Origin: an uncultured Lachnospiraceae bacterium
Lineage (GTDB): Bacteria > Bacillota > Clostridia > Lachnospirales > Lachnospiraceae
Reading direction: 5' to 3'
Assembly (NCBI GenBank): GCA_910584945.1
Contig: CAJUDY010000008.1
Location: forward strand, 52,703-116,702
DNA length: 64,000 bases
The notes under the pieces are model-generated. The model was given only the letters and a program-made list of their open reading frames with translations. It did no database searches and was not told the DNA's origin. This document shows positions 24,203-32,872 of this stretch, in pieces (the stretch's first letter is position 1; every line of letters starts with the position of its first letter). Both the position numbers and the translations under genes were made by a program.

Positions 24203-25063
24203 GTGATTATACAGCATAATATACCTGGCATTAATGCAACCAGGAATAAAGGAATTTCGGAGGGTAAGCTGAAGAAGAATCTGGAGAAGCTTTCTTCGGG
24301 CTATCGAATTAACCGTGCGGGAGACGACGCAGCAGGTCTGACGTTGTCAGAGCTGATGAGATCTCAGATCACGGGTCTGAATCAGGCGATTCGGAATGTG
24401 AACGACGGAATCGGCATGACGGAGACCGGGGACGGTGTCTTGACAGAGGTTCATGCTATGCTCGGGAGACTGAAGACGCTGGCAGTGCAGTCGGCGAATG
24501 GAACGTATACAACTGAGGCAAGACTGAATCTGGACGAAGAACGCATGCAGCTTCTGGATGAGATTGACCGGATTGCGGAGAATGCGAATTTTGACGATAT
24601 TCCGTTGTTTGGGTCCGGAGAACCTCAGGTTCCGCTCCCCAATATGATGTCTGATCCGAAGCAGGCGAATATTCCGCTTCAGATTGGTTATACGGCAGAA
24701 GAAAAACTGGATGTGCATCGTTATCAGATGGGCAGTAAGGAATTGATGATCGGAAACGATGATATGAATTTCCGAACAATATCTGCCGCGAATGAGGCGA
24801 TTCCCAAAATTGAGGCGGCGATTGAGGCAGTGTCTGACATCCGTGGGGATTTTGGTGCTGTGGAAAGCCATCTGAACCATACGCACAATAATATAACAGT
24901 TACTGCGGAGAATATGGCAGCAGCGGAGAGCCGGATTCGGGATACGGATATGGCAAGCGAAATTACGGAGTTTACAAAGAATAATATTCTGTATCAGTCA
25001 TCCAATGCGATGGCCGCACAGGCGAATACAGTAGTACAGAATGTACTCAGTCTGTTACAGTAG
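24203..25063 (+). CDS. Flagellin, divergent paralogue
   Basis: A 286-residue flagellin with D0/D1 domains only. N-terminus: IIQHNIPGINATRN, then LEKLSSGYRINRAGDDAAGL. C-terminus: AAESRIRDTDMASEITEFTKNNIL ending NVLSLLQ. The centre (about 130-190) is a Pro-rich loop unlike the main flagellin (EPQVPLPNM, then YTAEEKLDVHRYQMGSKEL). The start is GTG at 24203, ten bases after GGAAGGTGG; GTG and spacing suggest lower output than flagellin 2. It has its own sigma-D-like promoter. It may be a minor filament subunit. Exported by the flagellar type III system. Confidence 0.93.
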   Translation: MIIQHNIPGINATRNKGISEGKLKKNLEKLSSGYRINRAGDDAAGLTLSELMRSQITGLNQAIRNVNDGIGMTETGDGVLTEVHAMLGRLKTLAVQSANGTYTTEARLNLDEERMQLLDEIDRIAENANFDDIPLFGSGEPQVPLPNMMSDPKQANIPLQIGYTAEEKLDVHRYQMGSKELMIGNDDMNFRTISAANEAIPKIEAAIEAVSDIRGDFGAVESHLNHTHNNITVTAENMAAAESRIRDTDMASEITEFTKNNILYQSSNAMAAQANTVVQNVLSLLQ

Positions 25064-25101
25064 TTTTGAAAAATAGTCAGAAATATTTTCTAAAAAACAC
25101 T

Positions 25102-25127
25102 TAAGTTTTTCAGAACGACGACGATAA
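25102..25127 (+). promoter_or_regulatory. Sigma-D-like promoter of the main flagellin gene
   Basis: GACGATAA at 25120-25127 (one change from GCCGATAA), with TTAA at 25101-25104 and a 15-base spacer. The leader is about 120 bases long. Confidence 0.65.
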
Positions 25128-25203
25128 ATAAGAATGTAAAGAGAAGTTAAGATAAACTTTACAGAGCTGGTTTGAAGTAAGGCCCTCTTTAAATCAGCGG
25201 CCG

Positions 25204-25219
25204 GGGACAGGGAAGTCCC
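25204..25219 (+). promoter_or_regulatory. Candidate CsrA-binding hairpin, main flagellin leader
   Basis: GGGAC (25204-25208) pairs with GTCCC (25215-25219) around the loop AGGGAA. ACAGGGAAGT matches the known CsrA consensus ACARGGAUGU at nine of ten places. A second GGA site overlaps the Shine-Dalgarno AGGAGGAAC at 25240, as in the Bacillus subtilis hag leader. Confidence 0.65.
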
Positions 25220-25253
25220 AGGTAACTACAATCATAAGCAGGAGGAACATTTT

Positions 25254-26081
25254 ATGATTATTCAACACAACATAGCGGCTATTAACTCTTACAGAAACTT
25301 AGGCGTAAACCAGAGTTCTCTGAACAAGAACCTTGAGAAACTGTCTTCCGGTTACAGAATCAACCGTGCAGGCGATGACGCAGCAGGTCTTGCAATTTCC
25401 GAGACCATGAGATCTCAGATCAATGGTCTGAACCAGGCAGTTACCAATGCAAACGATGCAATCGGTTTGATTCAGACAGCAGAGGGTGCTCTGACTGAGA
25501 CTCACTCCATGTTACAGCGTTTGACCACACTGGCAACCCAGTCTGCAAATGGTACTTATAACTCTGTTGCAAGAGAGAATATCCAGATTGAGGTGAACCG
25601 TCTTCTGGAAGAGATCGACCGTATCGCAAACTATACAGACTTTAACGGTATCAAGCCATTGAAGGCTGGAAATTCGATTTCTCAGATGACCTTCCAGATT
25701 GGTCCGAGCGCACAGGAGACGATTAAGGTAAATACGTCTAATATGGGAACTGGTGGTTTGAGCCTTTCCAGTACAGATTCTGTAAATCTTAGAAGATTAA
25801 GCACATCTAACAGCGCGATTACTGCGATCAAGAATGCGATCAATACAGTTTCCAAATATCGTGCACAGCTTGGTGCTGCTCAGAACAGACTGGAGCATAC
25901 CGTCAACAACCTGAAGGTTACTTCTGAGAACATCACGGCAGCAGAGAGCCGTATCCGTGATACCGATATGGCAGATGAGATCACCGCATTCACGAAGAAT
26001 AACATTCTTCTGCAGGCATCTCAGTCCATGCTGGCACAGTCCAACTCTGTACCGCAGAGTGTCCTGAGTCTGTTAGGCTAA
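25254..26081 (+). CDS. hag: Flagellin (main filament protein)
   Basis: A 275-residue flagellin with the conserved D0/D1 ends (MIIQHNIAAINSYRNL, LEKLSSGYRINRAGDDAAGL, and at the C-terminus AAESRIRDTDMADEITAFTKNNIL then SVLSLLG) and a very short middle. The absence of D2/D3 is normal for short clostridial flagellins. Ser/Thr-rich stretches at about 155-190 are possible O-glycosylation targets. AGGAGGAAC is well spaced and codon use is markedly biased (AAC, GGT, CTG), suggesting high expression. Two hairpins end the transcript; a glycosyltransferase operon starts directly after. Confidence 0.96.
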   Translation: MIIQHNIAAINSYRNLGVNQSSLNKNLEKLSSGYRINRAGDDAAGLAISETMRSQINGLNQAVTNANDAIGLIQTAEGALTETHSMLQRLTTLATQSANGTYNSVARENIQIEVNRLLEEIDRIANYTDFNGIKPLKAGNSISQMTFQIGPSAQETIKVNTSNMGTGGLSLSSTDSVNLRRLSTSNSAITAIKNAINTVSKYRAQLGAAQNRLEHTVNNLKVTSENITAAESRIRDTDMADEITAFTKNNILLQASQSMLAQSNSVPQSVLSLLG

Positions 26082-26109
26082 TTACTGACAGAACAGCGGC
26101 ATAGCATAC

Positions 26110-26129
26110 GCTCCGGCTGATGCCGGAGC
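26110..26129 (+). terminator. Hairpin after main flagellin gene
   Basis: GCTCCGGC and GCCGGAGC form a perfect 8-bp stem with a TGAT loop; no T tract. It may protect the mRNA 3' end. Confidence 0.5.
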
Positions 26130-26156
26130 ACCATACAACAGGGCCTTGTAACACAG

Positions 26157-26198
26157 AAAGCCATTTCTACAGCGAAAACTGTGAAATGGCTTTTTCTG
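26157..26198 (+). terminator. Intrinsic terminator of the flagellin transcript
   Basis: AAAGCCATTTC pairs with GAAATGGCTTT, with an inner ACAG/CTGT pair, followed by TTTTTCTGTT. The apparent ATG at 26181 of the next ORF lies inside it. Confidence 0.85.
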
Positions 26199-26231
26199 TT
26201 ACCCAAATATGGCCAAAGGAGGATAAGAGGA

Positions 26232-27545
26232 TTGAAAGCAGGAAAGCCGATCCGCATCTCTCAATGCATGATTGTGAAAAATGAAGAAAAGAATATAGAA
26301 CGGGCACTGACCTGGGGGAAGCAGATCATGTGGGAGCAGATCGTGGTGGATACAGGGTCTGAGGACCAAACCGCAGAGATTGCAGAGAAAATGGGGGCAA
26401 AGGTTTGTGTTTTTCCGTGGATAGATGATTTTGCGGCTGCCAAGAATTATGCGATCTGTCAGGCAAAGGGAGACTGGATTGCTTTTCTGGATGCGGATGA
26501 ATATATGAATCCGCAGGATGCCAGGAAACTTCCGGGAATTTTGGAACAGCTTTCCAGGCGGGGGCTGGAGGCCCTCTCAACCGGATGGCAGCAGCTGGAC
26601 GATGAGGGACAGATTTTCTCTTCAGGCACTCAGATCCGGGTCTTTCGCAACGATCCGAAGATCCGTTACCGCAGGCGGATTCATGAACAGTTGGAAGCGG
26701 CAGGAGGAAGAGAACTTCGGGTCGGGAATGTGGTTCAGGAGTTATCGATCTTTCATGAAGGCTATCAGACGAAAGCCCTGAAGGGAAAAAGCGGCAGAAA
26801 TCGCAGGCTGATTCAGGAGGAATTGAAGGAACATCCCGGAGATTACGAGATGATGGGCTATATGGGAGACGAATACCGTTCAGACGGGGAGAGCAAAGAG
26901 GCAGTCCGCTGGTATCGCAGCGCCATCGACCATATGCCATCGACGCTGAAGGAATATGATCAGAGAAGCGCCGCCACGTTTACATATCTTTTGCGTCTGC
27001 TGTCGGAAGAAAAAGGTATCTCGACAGAAGAACTGCAGATGATATATGATAAGGCGGTGCATTTGCTTCCGAAAGAGGCAGATTTTGACTACATTATGGG
27101 ACGTTTTTTTGCGGCGCAGGAACAGCCGGACCAGGCGGTTTGGTATCTGGAAAAAGCGCTCCGGAAGCTGGATACTTACGGCTGCAGCAATCGGGCATTG
27201 CTGCTGGCGGGCAATCTGCAGGATGCTTATGATCTGCTGGTTCGGTGTTATTATGGGGTGGGAAATATGCAGGCGTGTGTAAACTGTGCAGTGACCTATC
27301 TAAAGTATGACCGATATGGAATGGGAGTATTGTCCAGACTTTTGATGGCGCTGCTTCCAGGGGAAGGAACAAGGAAAGAGTATGAGGCAGTCAGTGGTTT
27401 TTTGGCAAAACTTTATGACATGAAAGATATAAAAGACCGGATTTTTTTGATCAAGGCGGCGGAATTATCCGGCCGCATGGGATTGCATGATTTTTTACTG
27501 CGCAGTATATTGACACAGGAAGAACGGAAAGGACTGGGCTTGTAG
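26232..27545 (+). CDS. GT2 glycosyltransferase with TPR-like C-terminus (copy 2)
   Basis: A 437-residue family 2 glycosyltransferase opening ISQCMIVKNEEKNIERALTWG, with VVDTGSEDQT and the DxD site FLDADEYMN, then TPR-like repeats from about 200 (YMGDEYRSDGESKEAVRWY, later QEQPDQAVWYLEKALRKL). The start is TTG at 26232 because AAAGGAGG ends ten bases before it; an in-frame ATG at 26181 lies within the flagellin terminator. First gene of a run of four GT2 genes plus licD. No promoter of its own is visible, so it may depend on read-through from flagellin, giving low but coupled expression. Confidence 0.85.
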   Translation: MKAGKPIRISQCMIVKNEEKNIERALTWGKQIMWEQIVVDTGSEDQTAEIAEKMGAKVCVFPWIDDFAAAKNYAICQAKGDWIAFLDADEYMNPQDARKLPGILEQLSRRGLEALSTGWQQLDDEGQIFSSGTQIRVFRNDPKIRYRRRIHEQLEAAGGRELRVGNVVQELSIFHEGYQTKALKGKSGRNRRLIQEELKEHPGDYEMMGYMGDEYRSDGESKEAVRWYRSAIDHMPSTLKEYDQRSAATFTYLLRLLSEEKGISTEELQMIYDKAVHLLPKEADFDYIMGRFFAAQEQPDQAVWYLEKALRKLDTYGCSNRALLLAGNLQDAYDLLVRCYYGVGNMQACVNCAVTYLKYDRYGMGVLSRLLMALLPGEGTRKEYEAVSGFLAKLYDMKDIKDRIFLIKAAELSGRMGLHDFLLRSILTQEERKGLGL

Positions 27546-27546
27546 G

Positions 27547-28887
27547 ATGCAGGGCGAGATGGTGAAGATTTCCCAGTGCATGATTGTGAAAAATGAGGAG
27601 CAGAATATGGAACGCGCCCTTTCCTGGGGGAAAGGGGTGGTATCCGAACAGATCGTGGTGGATACTGGTTCCACAGACCGGACGGCAGAGATTGCGGCCC
27701 AGATGGGAGCAACGGTCTATGAGTTTCCCTGGGTGAATGATTTTGCGGCGGCAAAAAATTATGCGATCAGCAAGGCAAACGGTGAGTGGATTGCATTTTT
27801 GGATGCAGATGAGTATTTTTCTCTGGAAGATGCGCAGAAACTGTTGGAGTATGTGAAAGGACTTCACAATACGAAGTATGATAACCTGATGACCGGGTTG
27901 GTGAATCTGGACAGCCGGGGAAATATACAGTCTGTAATTACACAGTGCCGGATCTTCCGTAATCTTCCGGGTCTTCGCTACGAAGGGAGAATTCATGAAC
28001 ATCTGGTGATGGCAGACGGCAGTCAGATTGCGACGGCAGAGGCGGTGAAAGAACTGACCATCTACCATACCGGTTATGCACAGGGGGAACAGAAGCGGAT
28101 AAGGAACCGCTCTTTGATTGAGGCGGAGCTTTTGGAGAATCCCGATGATTATCGGATGCTGGGGTACCTGGGCAGTGACTATCATGAATCAAAAGAATAC
28201 GAAAAGGCAGAACAGATGCTTCGCAGGGCACTGTCGTTGATCCCGGAGAAGGAGAAGAAGATCTACAGCCCTGCAACATCCGGAACCGCACTGCTTCTTC
28301 TGATCACGATGACAGAGAATCCCAGGACAGATGAGCGGGCTCTTGCGGAAGTGTATCGGCAGGCAACTGAGTGCTGGCCGGAAGAAGCCGATTATGATTA
28401 TGTCATGGGACATTATGATGTGTCTTTGGGAGATTTTGTCCATGGTGAGCAGTATCTGAAACAGGCACTGGGCATATTAGAAAAATATGGATATGGAACA
28501 CGGTCTTCCCTTTTGTCAGCGGAGATAGAGAAGGCATGGGAATTATTGGCGGTCTGCTGTTATAATAATGGAAATCTGTCCGGATGTGTCAGTTATGCGA
28601 TGATGCTTTTAAAAGAAGACCCGTATCTGATGAGTACACTGACGGTGCTTCTGCGTGCATTCCGAAGAGATCTGGAAGGGGCTGGTCAGGGAGAAGCGGG
28701 GGCGGCACAGGTGGCAGCACTGCTGGGGAAGGGATTGTATGATTTTCAGAACTTAAAAGATCGCCTGTTTGTACTTCGGGCGGCGATGGCAGCGGATTAT
28801 GGGAGTCTGACTCGGGTGCTCGAAAGAGAATTATTTACTCCGGAAGAACTGTTAGCAGTTAAGCAGAATCTTGGAGAAGGAAGATAA
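27547..28887 (+). CDS. GT2 glycosyltransferase with TPR-like C-terminus (copy 3)
   Basis: A 446-residue paralogue. The GT-A domain has ISQCMIVKNEEQNMERALSWG, VVDTGSTDRT and FLDADEYFS. The TPR-like part has YLGSDYHESKEYEKAEQMLR, then CCYNNGNLSGCVSYA. It begins one base after the copy 2 stop, so the genes are translationally coupled. An inner ATG at 27559 is an alternative start. It is much closer to copies 4 and 5 than to copy 1, as expected for tandem duplication. Confidence 0.87.
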   Translation: MQGEMVKISQCMIVKNEEQNMERALSWGKGVVSEQIVVDTGSTDRTAEIAAQMGATVYEFPWVNDFAAAKNYAISKANGEWIAFLDADEYFSLEDAQKLLEYVKGLHNTKYDNLMTGLVNLDSRGNIQSVITQCRIFRNLPGLRYEGRIHEHLVMADGSQIATAEAVKELTIYHTGYAQGEQKRIRNRSLIEAELLENPDDYRMLGYLGSDYHESKEYEKAEQMLRRALSLIPEKEKKIYSPATSGTALLLLITMTENPRTDERALAEVYRQATECWPEEADYDYVMGHYDVSLGDFVHGEQYLKQALGILEKYGYGTRSSLLSAEIEKAWELLAVCCYNNGNLSGCVSYAMMLLKEDPYLMSTLTVLLRAFRRDLEGAGQGEAGAAQVAALLGKGLYDFQNLKDRLFVLRAAMAADYGSLTRVLERELFTPEELLAVKQNLGEGR

Positions 28888-28920
28888 TAGGTCAGACAAA
28901 CGGGAAGGAGAAAAGAACGA

Positions 28921-30255
28921 TTGGGAAGGAAAAGGAAGGCAAGGCTGTCTCAGTGTATGATTGTCAAAAATGAAGAGCAGAATATCGCCCGTGCTCTTTC
29001 CTGGGGAAAGGGGATTGTGTGGGAACAGATTGTGGTGGATACCGGTTCAACGGACCGGACGGTGGAGATTGCCAGGCAGATGAGCGCGAGGGTCTATCAT
29101 TTTTCGTGGATCGATGATTTTTCGGCGGCGAAAAATTACGCTATTAGTAAAGCCTCCGGAGAATGGATTGCATTTCTGGATGCAGATGAATATGTTACGG
29201 CAGAGGATGGGAAAAAGCTGCAGTCCTATGTGGAAGAACTTCAGGAGACCACCTGTGATATGATTGTGACAGGATGGATCAATCTGGACAGCCAGGGACA
29301 GATAACATCCGTTATGTCACAGTGCAGAGTTTTCCGGAACCGGCCGGATCTGCGGTATCGGGGAAGGATTCATGAGCATCTGGTTTTGTCTGATGGAAAG
29401 ACAGCTGAGATGGTGGATCTGGTGGAAGATCTGTCTATCTTTCATACGGGTTATGAAGTGAGAGAACTGCAAAAAAAAGAGGGAAGAAATCTGCCTCTGA
29501 TCCAGGCAGAGCTTTCGGAGCATCCGGATGATTACCAGATGCTGGGCTATCTGGGGAAAGAGTATATGATTATGGAGGAATATGACCGGGCAGCGGAAGT
29601 ATTCCGGAAGGCTTTGTCCTTGATGCCGGCCAGTTTAAAAGGCGTTTATGACGGAACGACTTCGGAGATTGCCATGCGTCTGATTGCGATTCTGGCGGCA
29701 AATCGGGGGACAAGGGAGGAGGAGATTTTAAGGGCATATACGCATGCAATAGAATATTGGCCGGAAGAAGCGGATTTTGATTACATGGTCGGCCAGTACT
29801 ATACTTCCCGGAATGATTTTCAAAAAGGGGAAAAGCATCTGAGACAGGCGCTGTCAATTTTGGAGAAGTATGGTTATGCATGTAAATCTACACAACTATC
29901 CGCAGAGATAAAAAAAGCGTATGAGCTTTTGGCACTTTGCTGCTATAATAATGGAGATTTGTCAGGATGCGTCAGTGTGTCTGCAGCGATTTTGAAGGAA
30001 GATCCCTATTTAATGAGTACGCTTACGATTCTTTTACTTGCTTTTCGCAGAGATGCAAAACCGGGCGGGAATGGGACGGAAGAGTTGATGGCATTTTTGG
30101 GAAGATCCTTTTATGATTTTCAGATCTTAAAGGATCGTTTGTTTGTGCTGAAGGCAGCCATGTCGGCTGGCTATGGGGAGCTGGCGGCTGCGATAAAAGG
30201 GATGTTTACACCCCAGGAACTGGAGATTGTAGAACAAAGTCTGCAGAGGATATAA
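28921..30255 (+). CDS. GT2 glycosyltransferase with TPR-like C-terminus (copy 4)
   Basis: A 444-residue paralogue. It has LSQCMIVKNEEQNIARALSWG, VVDTGSTDRT and FLDADEYVT, then TPR-like repeats including YLGKEYMIMEEYDRAAEVFR and CCYNNGDLSGCVSVS. The last is almost the same as copy 3 (about 28557 and 29939 at DNA level). The start is TTG at 28921 following GGAAGGAG; this group seems to favour TTG starts. Lies 33 bases after copy 3. Confidence 0.86.
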   Translation: MGRKRKARLSQCMIVKNEEQNIARALSWGKGIVWEQIVVDTGSTDRTVEIARQMSARVYHFSWIDDFSAAKNYAISKASGEWIAFLDADEYVTAEDGKKLQSYVEELQETTCDMIVTGWINLDSQGQITSVMSQCRVFRNRPDLRYRGRIHEHLVLSDGKTAEMVDLVEDLSIFHTGYEVRELQKKEGRNLPLIQAELSEHPDDYQMLGYLGKEYMIMEEYDRAAEVFRKALSLMPASLKGVYDGTTSEIAMRLIAILAANRGTREEEILRAYTHAIEYWPEEADFDYMVGQYYTSRNDFQKGEKHLRQALSILEKYGYACKSTQLSAEIKKAYELLALCCYNNGDLSGCVSVSAAILKEDPYLMSTLTILLLAFRRDAKPGGNGTEELMAFLGRSFYDFQILKDRLFVLKAAMSAGYGELAAAIKGMFTPQELEIVEQSLQRI

Positions 30256-30290
30256 AGTTGCCGACAGACAGAAAGAAAGGAGAGATGACT

Positions 30291-32843
30291 TTGGAGAAAC
30301 ACAAAAAAGCAGGGATTTCTCAGTGTATGATTGTGAAAAATGAAGAAAAGAATATCAGACAGGCTCTTTCCTGGGGGAAGGGAATTGTGTCAGAACAGAT
30401 CGTGGTGGATACCGGCTCTACGGATCAAACGGTGGAGATTGCAAGACAGATGGGAGCCAAAGTTTTTTCCTTTTCCTGGACAGATGACTTTGCCGCCGCA
30501 AAAAATTATGCGATTCGTCTGGCAGAGTGTGAGTGGATCGCATTTTTGGATGCGGATGAATCTTTTTCTTCAGAAGACGCTTCAAAGCTGCTTTCCTATG
30601 TGAAAAATGCAGGGGAGGATTACGACAGTATTGTAACCAGGTGGATTCATCTGAATAATGAAGGGCAGGTACTGGCAGCCGACAGCCAGATTCGTCTGTT
30701 CCGGAATCTGGAATCGTTAAAGTACCAAAGGCGGATTCACGAGTATCTGACAAAAACCGACGGAAGCCAGAACCGGGCGCTTGACGCCACTGCAGACCTG
30801 TCCATTCTCCATACCGGCTACGGGGAGCAGGAAAATCAACAAAAAAAAGGAAGTCAGAGAAATCTTCGTCTGATCCAGAAGGAACTCTCAGATCATCCGG
30901 ATGATTGGGAAATGTATGGATATCTGGGAAATGAATACGATCTTATGGAGGAATATGCTCTGGCGGAAGAAGCCTATCGAAAAGCGGTTGCACAGATGCC
31001 GGAAACGCAGATGGAGTATGACCAGAGGGCATCGGACACGTTTGTCAGGCTTTTGCAGCTTCTGGCTCTTGAGATCAAGGCGGAAGAGCCGGCAATCTTG
31101 GAGATCTATAAACAGGCCCGGGAGCGAATGCCCAAAGATGCGGATTTCGATTATATCATGGGAAAATATTATGCTTCCGGTCAGAACTATCAGCAGGGAG
31201 CAAAATATTTAAAGCAGGCCCTGACTCTGTTGGAACAGCATGGGAGTACGGCCAGATCCAGGATGCTCGCCGGTAATCTTAGTAAGACGTATGAGCTGTT
31301 GGCGGTCTGCTGTTTTAATAACGGGGAATTGGCAGACTGCGTGAAGCTGACTACAGCAGTTCTGAGCCAAGATCCATATATTATGAGCACAGCGGTGTTA
31401 TTGATTTCTGCTTTTGGAAAAGATGCAGCGTCCACTGGAAGAGGAGAACAGGGTGCGCAGGAAGTGGCAGGATTTCTTGGAAAGTCCTTTTATCATTTTC
31501 AGGAACTGCAGGATCGCCTGTTTGTGCTGCGCGCTGCGATGGCAGCAGGTTATCAGGAACTGGTTTCAGTTATGCAGAGGATGTTTACCCGGGAAGAATG
31601 GATTGCTGTTGAGCAGGGTCTGAATATACAGCAAAAGGATCAAAAGCTTCGGATTGTTTTGTTCTACTCCGGGGTAGAATCTTTTAATTTTTTTACGGAT
31701 CAACTGGCAGAAGAACTGCAAAGCAGAGGACACGAAATCTTTATTCTGGATCTGCAGAATCCGCCGGATGAAGATCCGCACTCTTATGAGAATTTAAACC
31801 AGTTTTTAGCGAGAAGGATCGATGCGGTGATTTGCTTTGATGGTCTTGGGACCAGGGAAGAGAGGGAAATCAGGGCATGGGATTCTCATGATGCGGTAGT
31901 GGTAGATATTCTGATGGACCCTCCGTTTCGTTTTCATCCTACGTTGGAGAAGCATGCGCGCAATTATCTGCTGTTCTGCTGTGACTTAGAACACGTGGAA
32001 TATGTAAAAAAATATTTTACAAAAGAAGTGCCCTGGGTAGCCTTTATGCCTCATGTCGGTGTGCTGCCGGACAACGGTACGCCGGTGATTCCATATAAAG
32101 ACAGAAAATATGATATCCTTTTTTCTGGTACGTATTATCGTCCGGAAAGTCAGCTCGCAGAAGTGAAAAAGCTGTTTCCGAATGATGAAAACATGTTTAT
32201 CTTTTATCAAAAGGTATTTGAATGTCTGGCGGCAGATACAGACCTGACCATTGAGCAGGCAATTCTCGGAACGATGGAACAAATACAGTGGTCAGTACCA
32301 GAGGATGTATTAAAGACCATACTGAACTGTGCGGTTCATGTGGACTGGGCGATTCGCATGTATGTAAGGGAGCATGTGGTGACGGTGCTGGCAGAGGCAG
32401 GCTTTGAACTGTATCTTCTGGGAAGAGGATGGGAGAATCATCCTTCTTCCGGGCTTTCTAATGTGCACCGCATTGATGACCGGATTCCCTATGGGGAGAC
32501 GCTTGCCTATATGGCGGATGCAAAGATCAATCTGAATGTCATGCCGTGGTTTAAGGCCGGTACACATGACCGGATCTTCAACACGCTGTTGCAGCATTCG
32601 GTGCCGCTTACAGATCCAAGTATCTGGATTACAGATAATTTTATGGATGGGGTGGATATCGCCTTGTATGATCTGAAACATCTGGAAGAACTTCCGGCTC
32701 TTGTACACACTCTGTTGACAGATACAACATTGGCTGAGAATATCATTCAAAATGGTTATGAGAAAGTCTCCAGAAACCTTACCTGGGGCAACTGTGCGGA
32801 CTGGATTTTGGAGGCGATTGTTGGTGTTCGAAAGAATGGATGA
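30291..32843 (+). CDS. Two-domain glycosyltransferase: GT2-TPR fused to CgeB-like GT-B
   Basis: An 850-residue fusion. The first 445 or so residues are a fifth GT2-TPR copy (ISQCMIVKNEEKNIRQALSWG, VVDTGSTDQT, FLDADESFS). The rest (from about LRIVLFYSGVESFNFF) is a GT-B-like domain: DRKYDILFSGTYY, YLLGRGWENH, then MADAKINLNVMPWFKAGTHD and RIFNTLLQHSVPLTDPS. The latter is the CgeB-type nucleotide-sugar region. TTG at 30291 is chosen because AAAGGAG sits eight bases before it; TTG at 30258 and ATG at 30285 are alternatives. One polypeptide may add two sugars in turn. The last glycosyltransferase of the run. Confidence 0.85.
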   Translation: MEKHKKAGISQCMIVKNEEKNIRQALSWGKGIVSEQIVVDTGSTDQTVEIARQMGAKVFSFSWTDDFAAAKNYAIRLAECEWIAFLDADESFSSEDASKLLSYVKNAGEDYDSIVTRWIHLNNEGQVLAADSQIRLFRNLESLKYQRRIHEYLTKTDGSQNRALDATADLSILHTGYGEQENQQKKGSQRNLRLIQKELSDHPDDWEMYGYLGNEYDLMEEYALAEEAYRKAVAQMPETQMEYDQRASDTFVRLLQLLALEIKAEEPAILEIYKQARERMPKDADFDYIMGKYYASGQNYQQGAKYLKQALTLLEQHGSTARSRMLAGNLSKTYELLAVCCFNNGELADCVKLTTAVLSQDPYIMSTAVLLISAFGKDAASTGRGEQGAQEVAGFLGKSFYHFQELQDRLFVLRAAMAAGYQELVSVMQRMFTREEWIAVEQGLNIQQKDQKLRIVLFYSGVESFNFFTDQLAEELQSRGHEIFILDLQNPPDEDPHSYENLNQFLARRIDAVICFDGLGTREEREIRAWDSHDAVVVDILMDPPFRFHPTLEKHARNYLLFCCDLEHVEYVKKYFTKEVPWVAFMPHVGVLPDNGTPVIPYKDRKYDILFSGTYYRPESQLAEVKKLFPNDENMFIFYQKVFECLAADTDLTIEQAILGTMEQIQWSVPEDVLKTILNCAVHVDWAIRMYVREHVVTVLAEAGFELYLLGRGWENHPSSGLSNVHRIDDRIPYGETLAYMADAKINLNVMPWFKAGTHDRIFNTLLQHSVPLTDPSIWITDNFMDGVDIALYDLKHLEELPALVHTLLTDTTLAENIIQNGYEKVSRNLTWGNCADWILEAIVGVRKNG

Positions 32844-32872
32844 GGCTATCATTTTAGGAGGAGAGGAAAGAT

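Noticed and set aside
26181..26231. ATG at 26181 as the start of GT2 copy 2
   Set aside because: It lies in the right arm of the flagellin terminator and has no ribosome site; TTG at 26232 follows AAAGGAGG.
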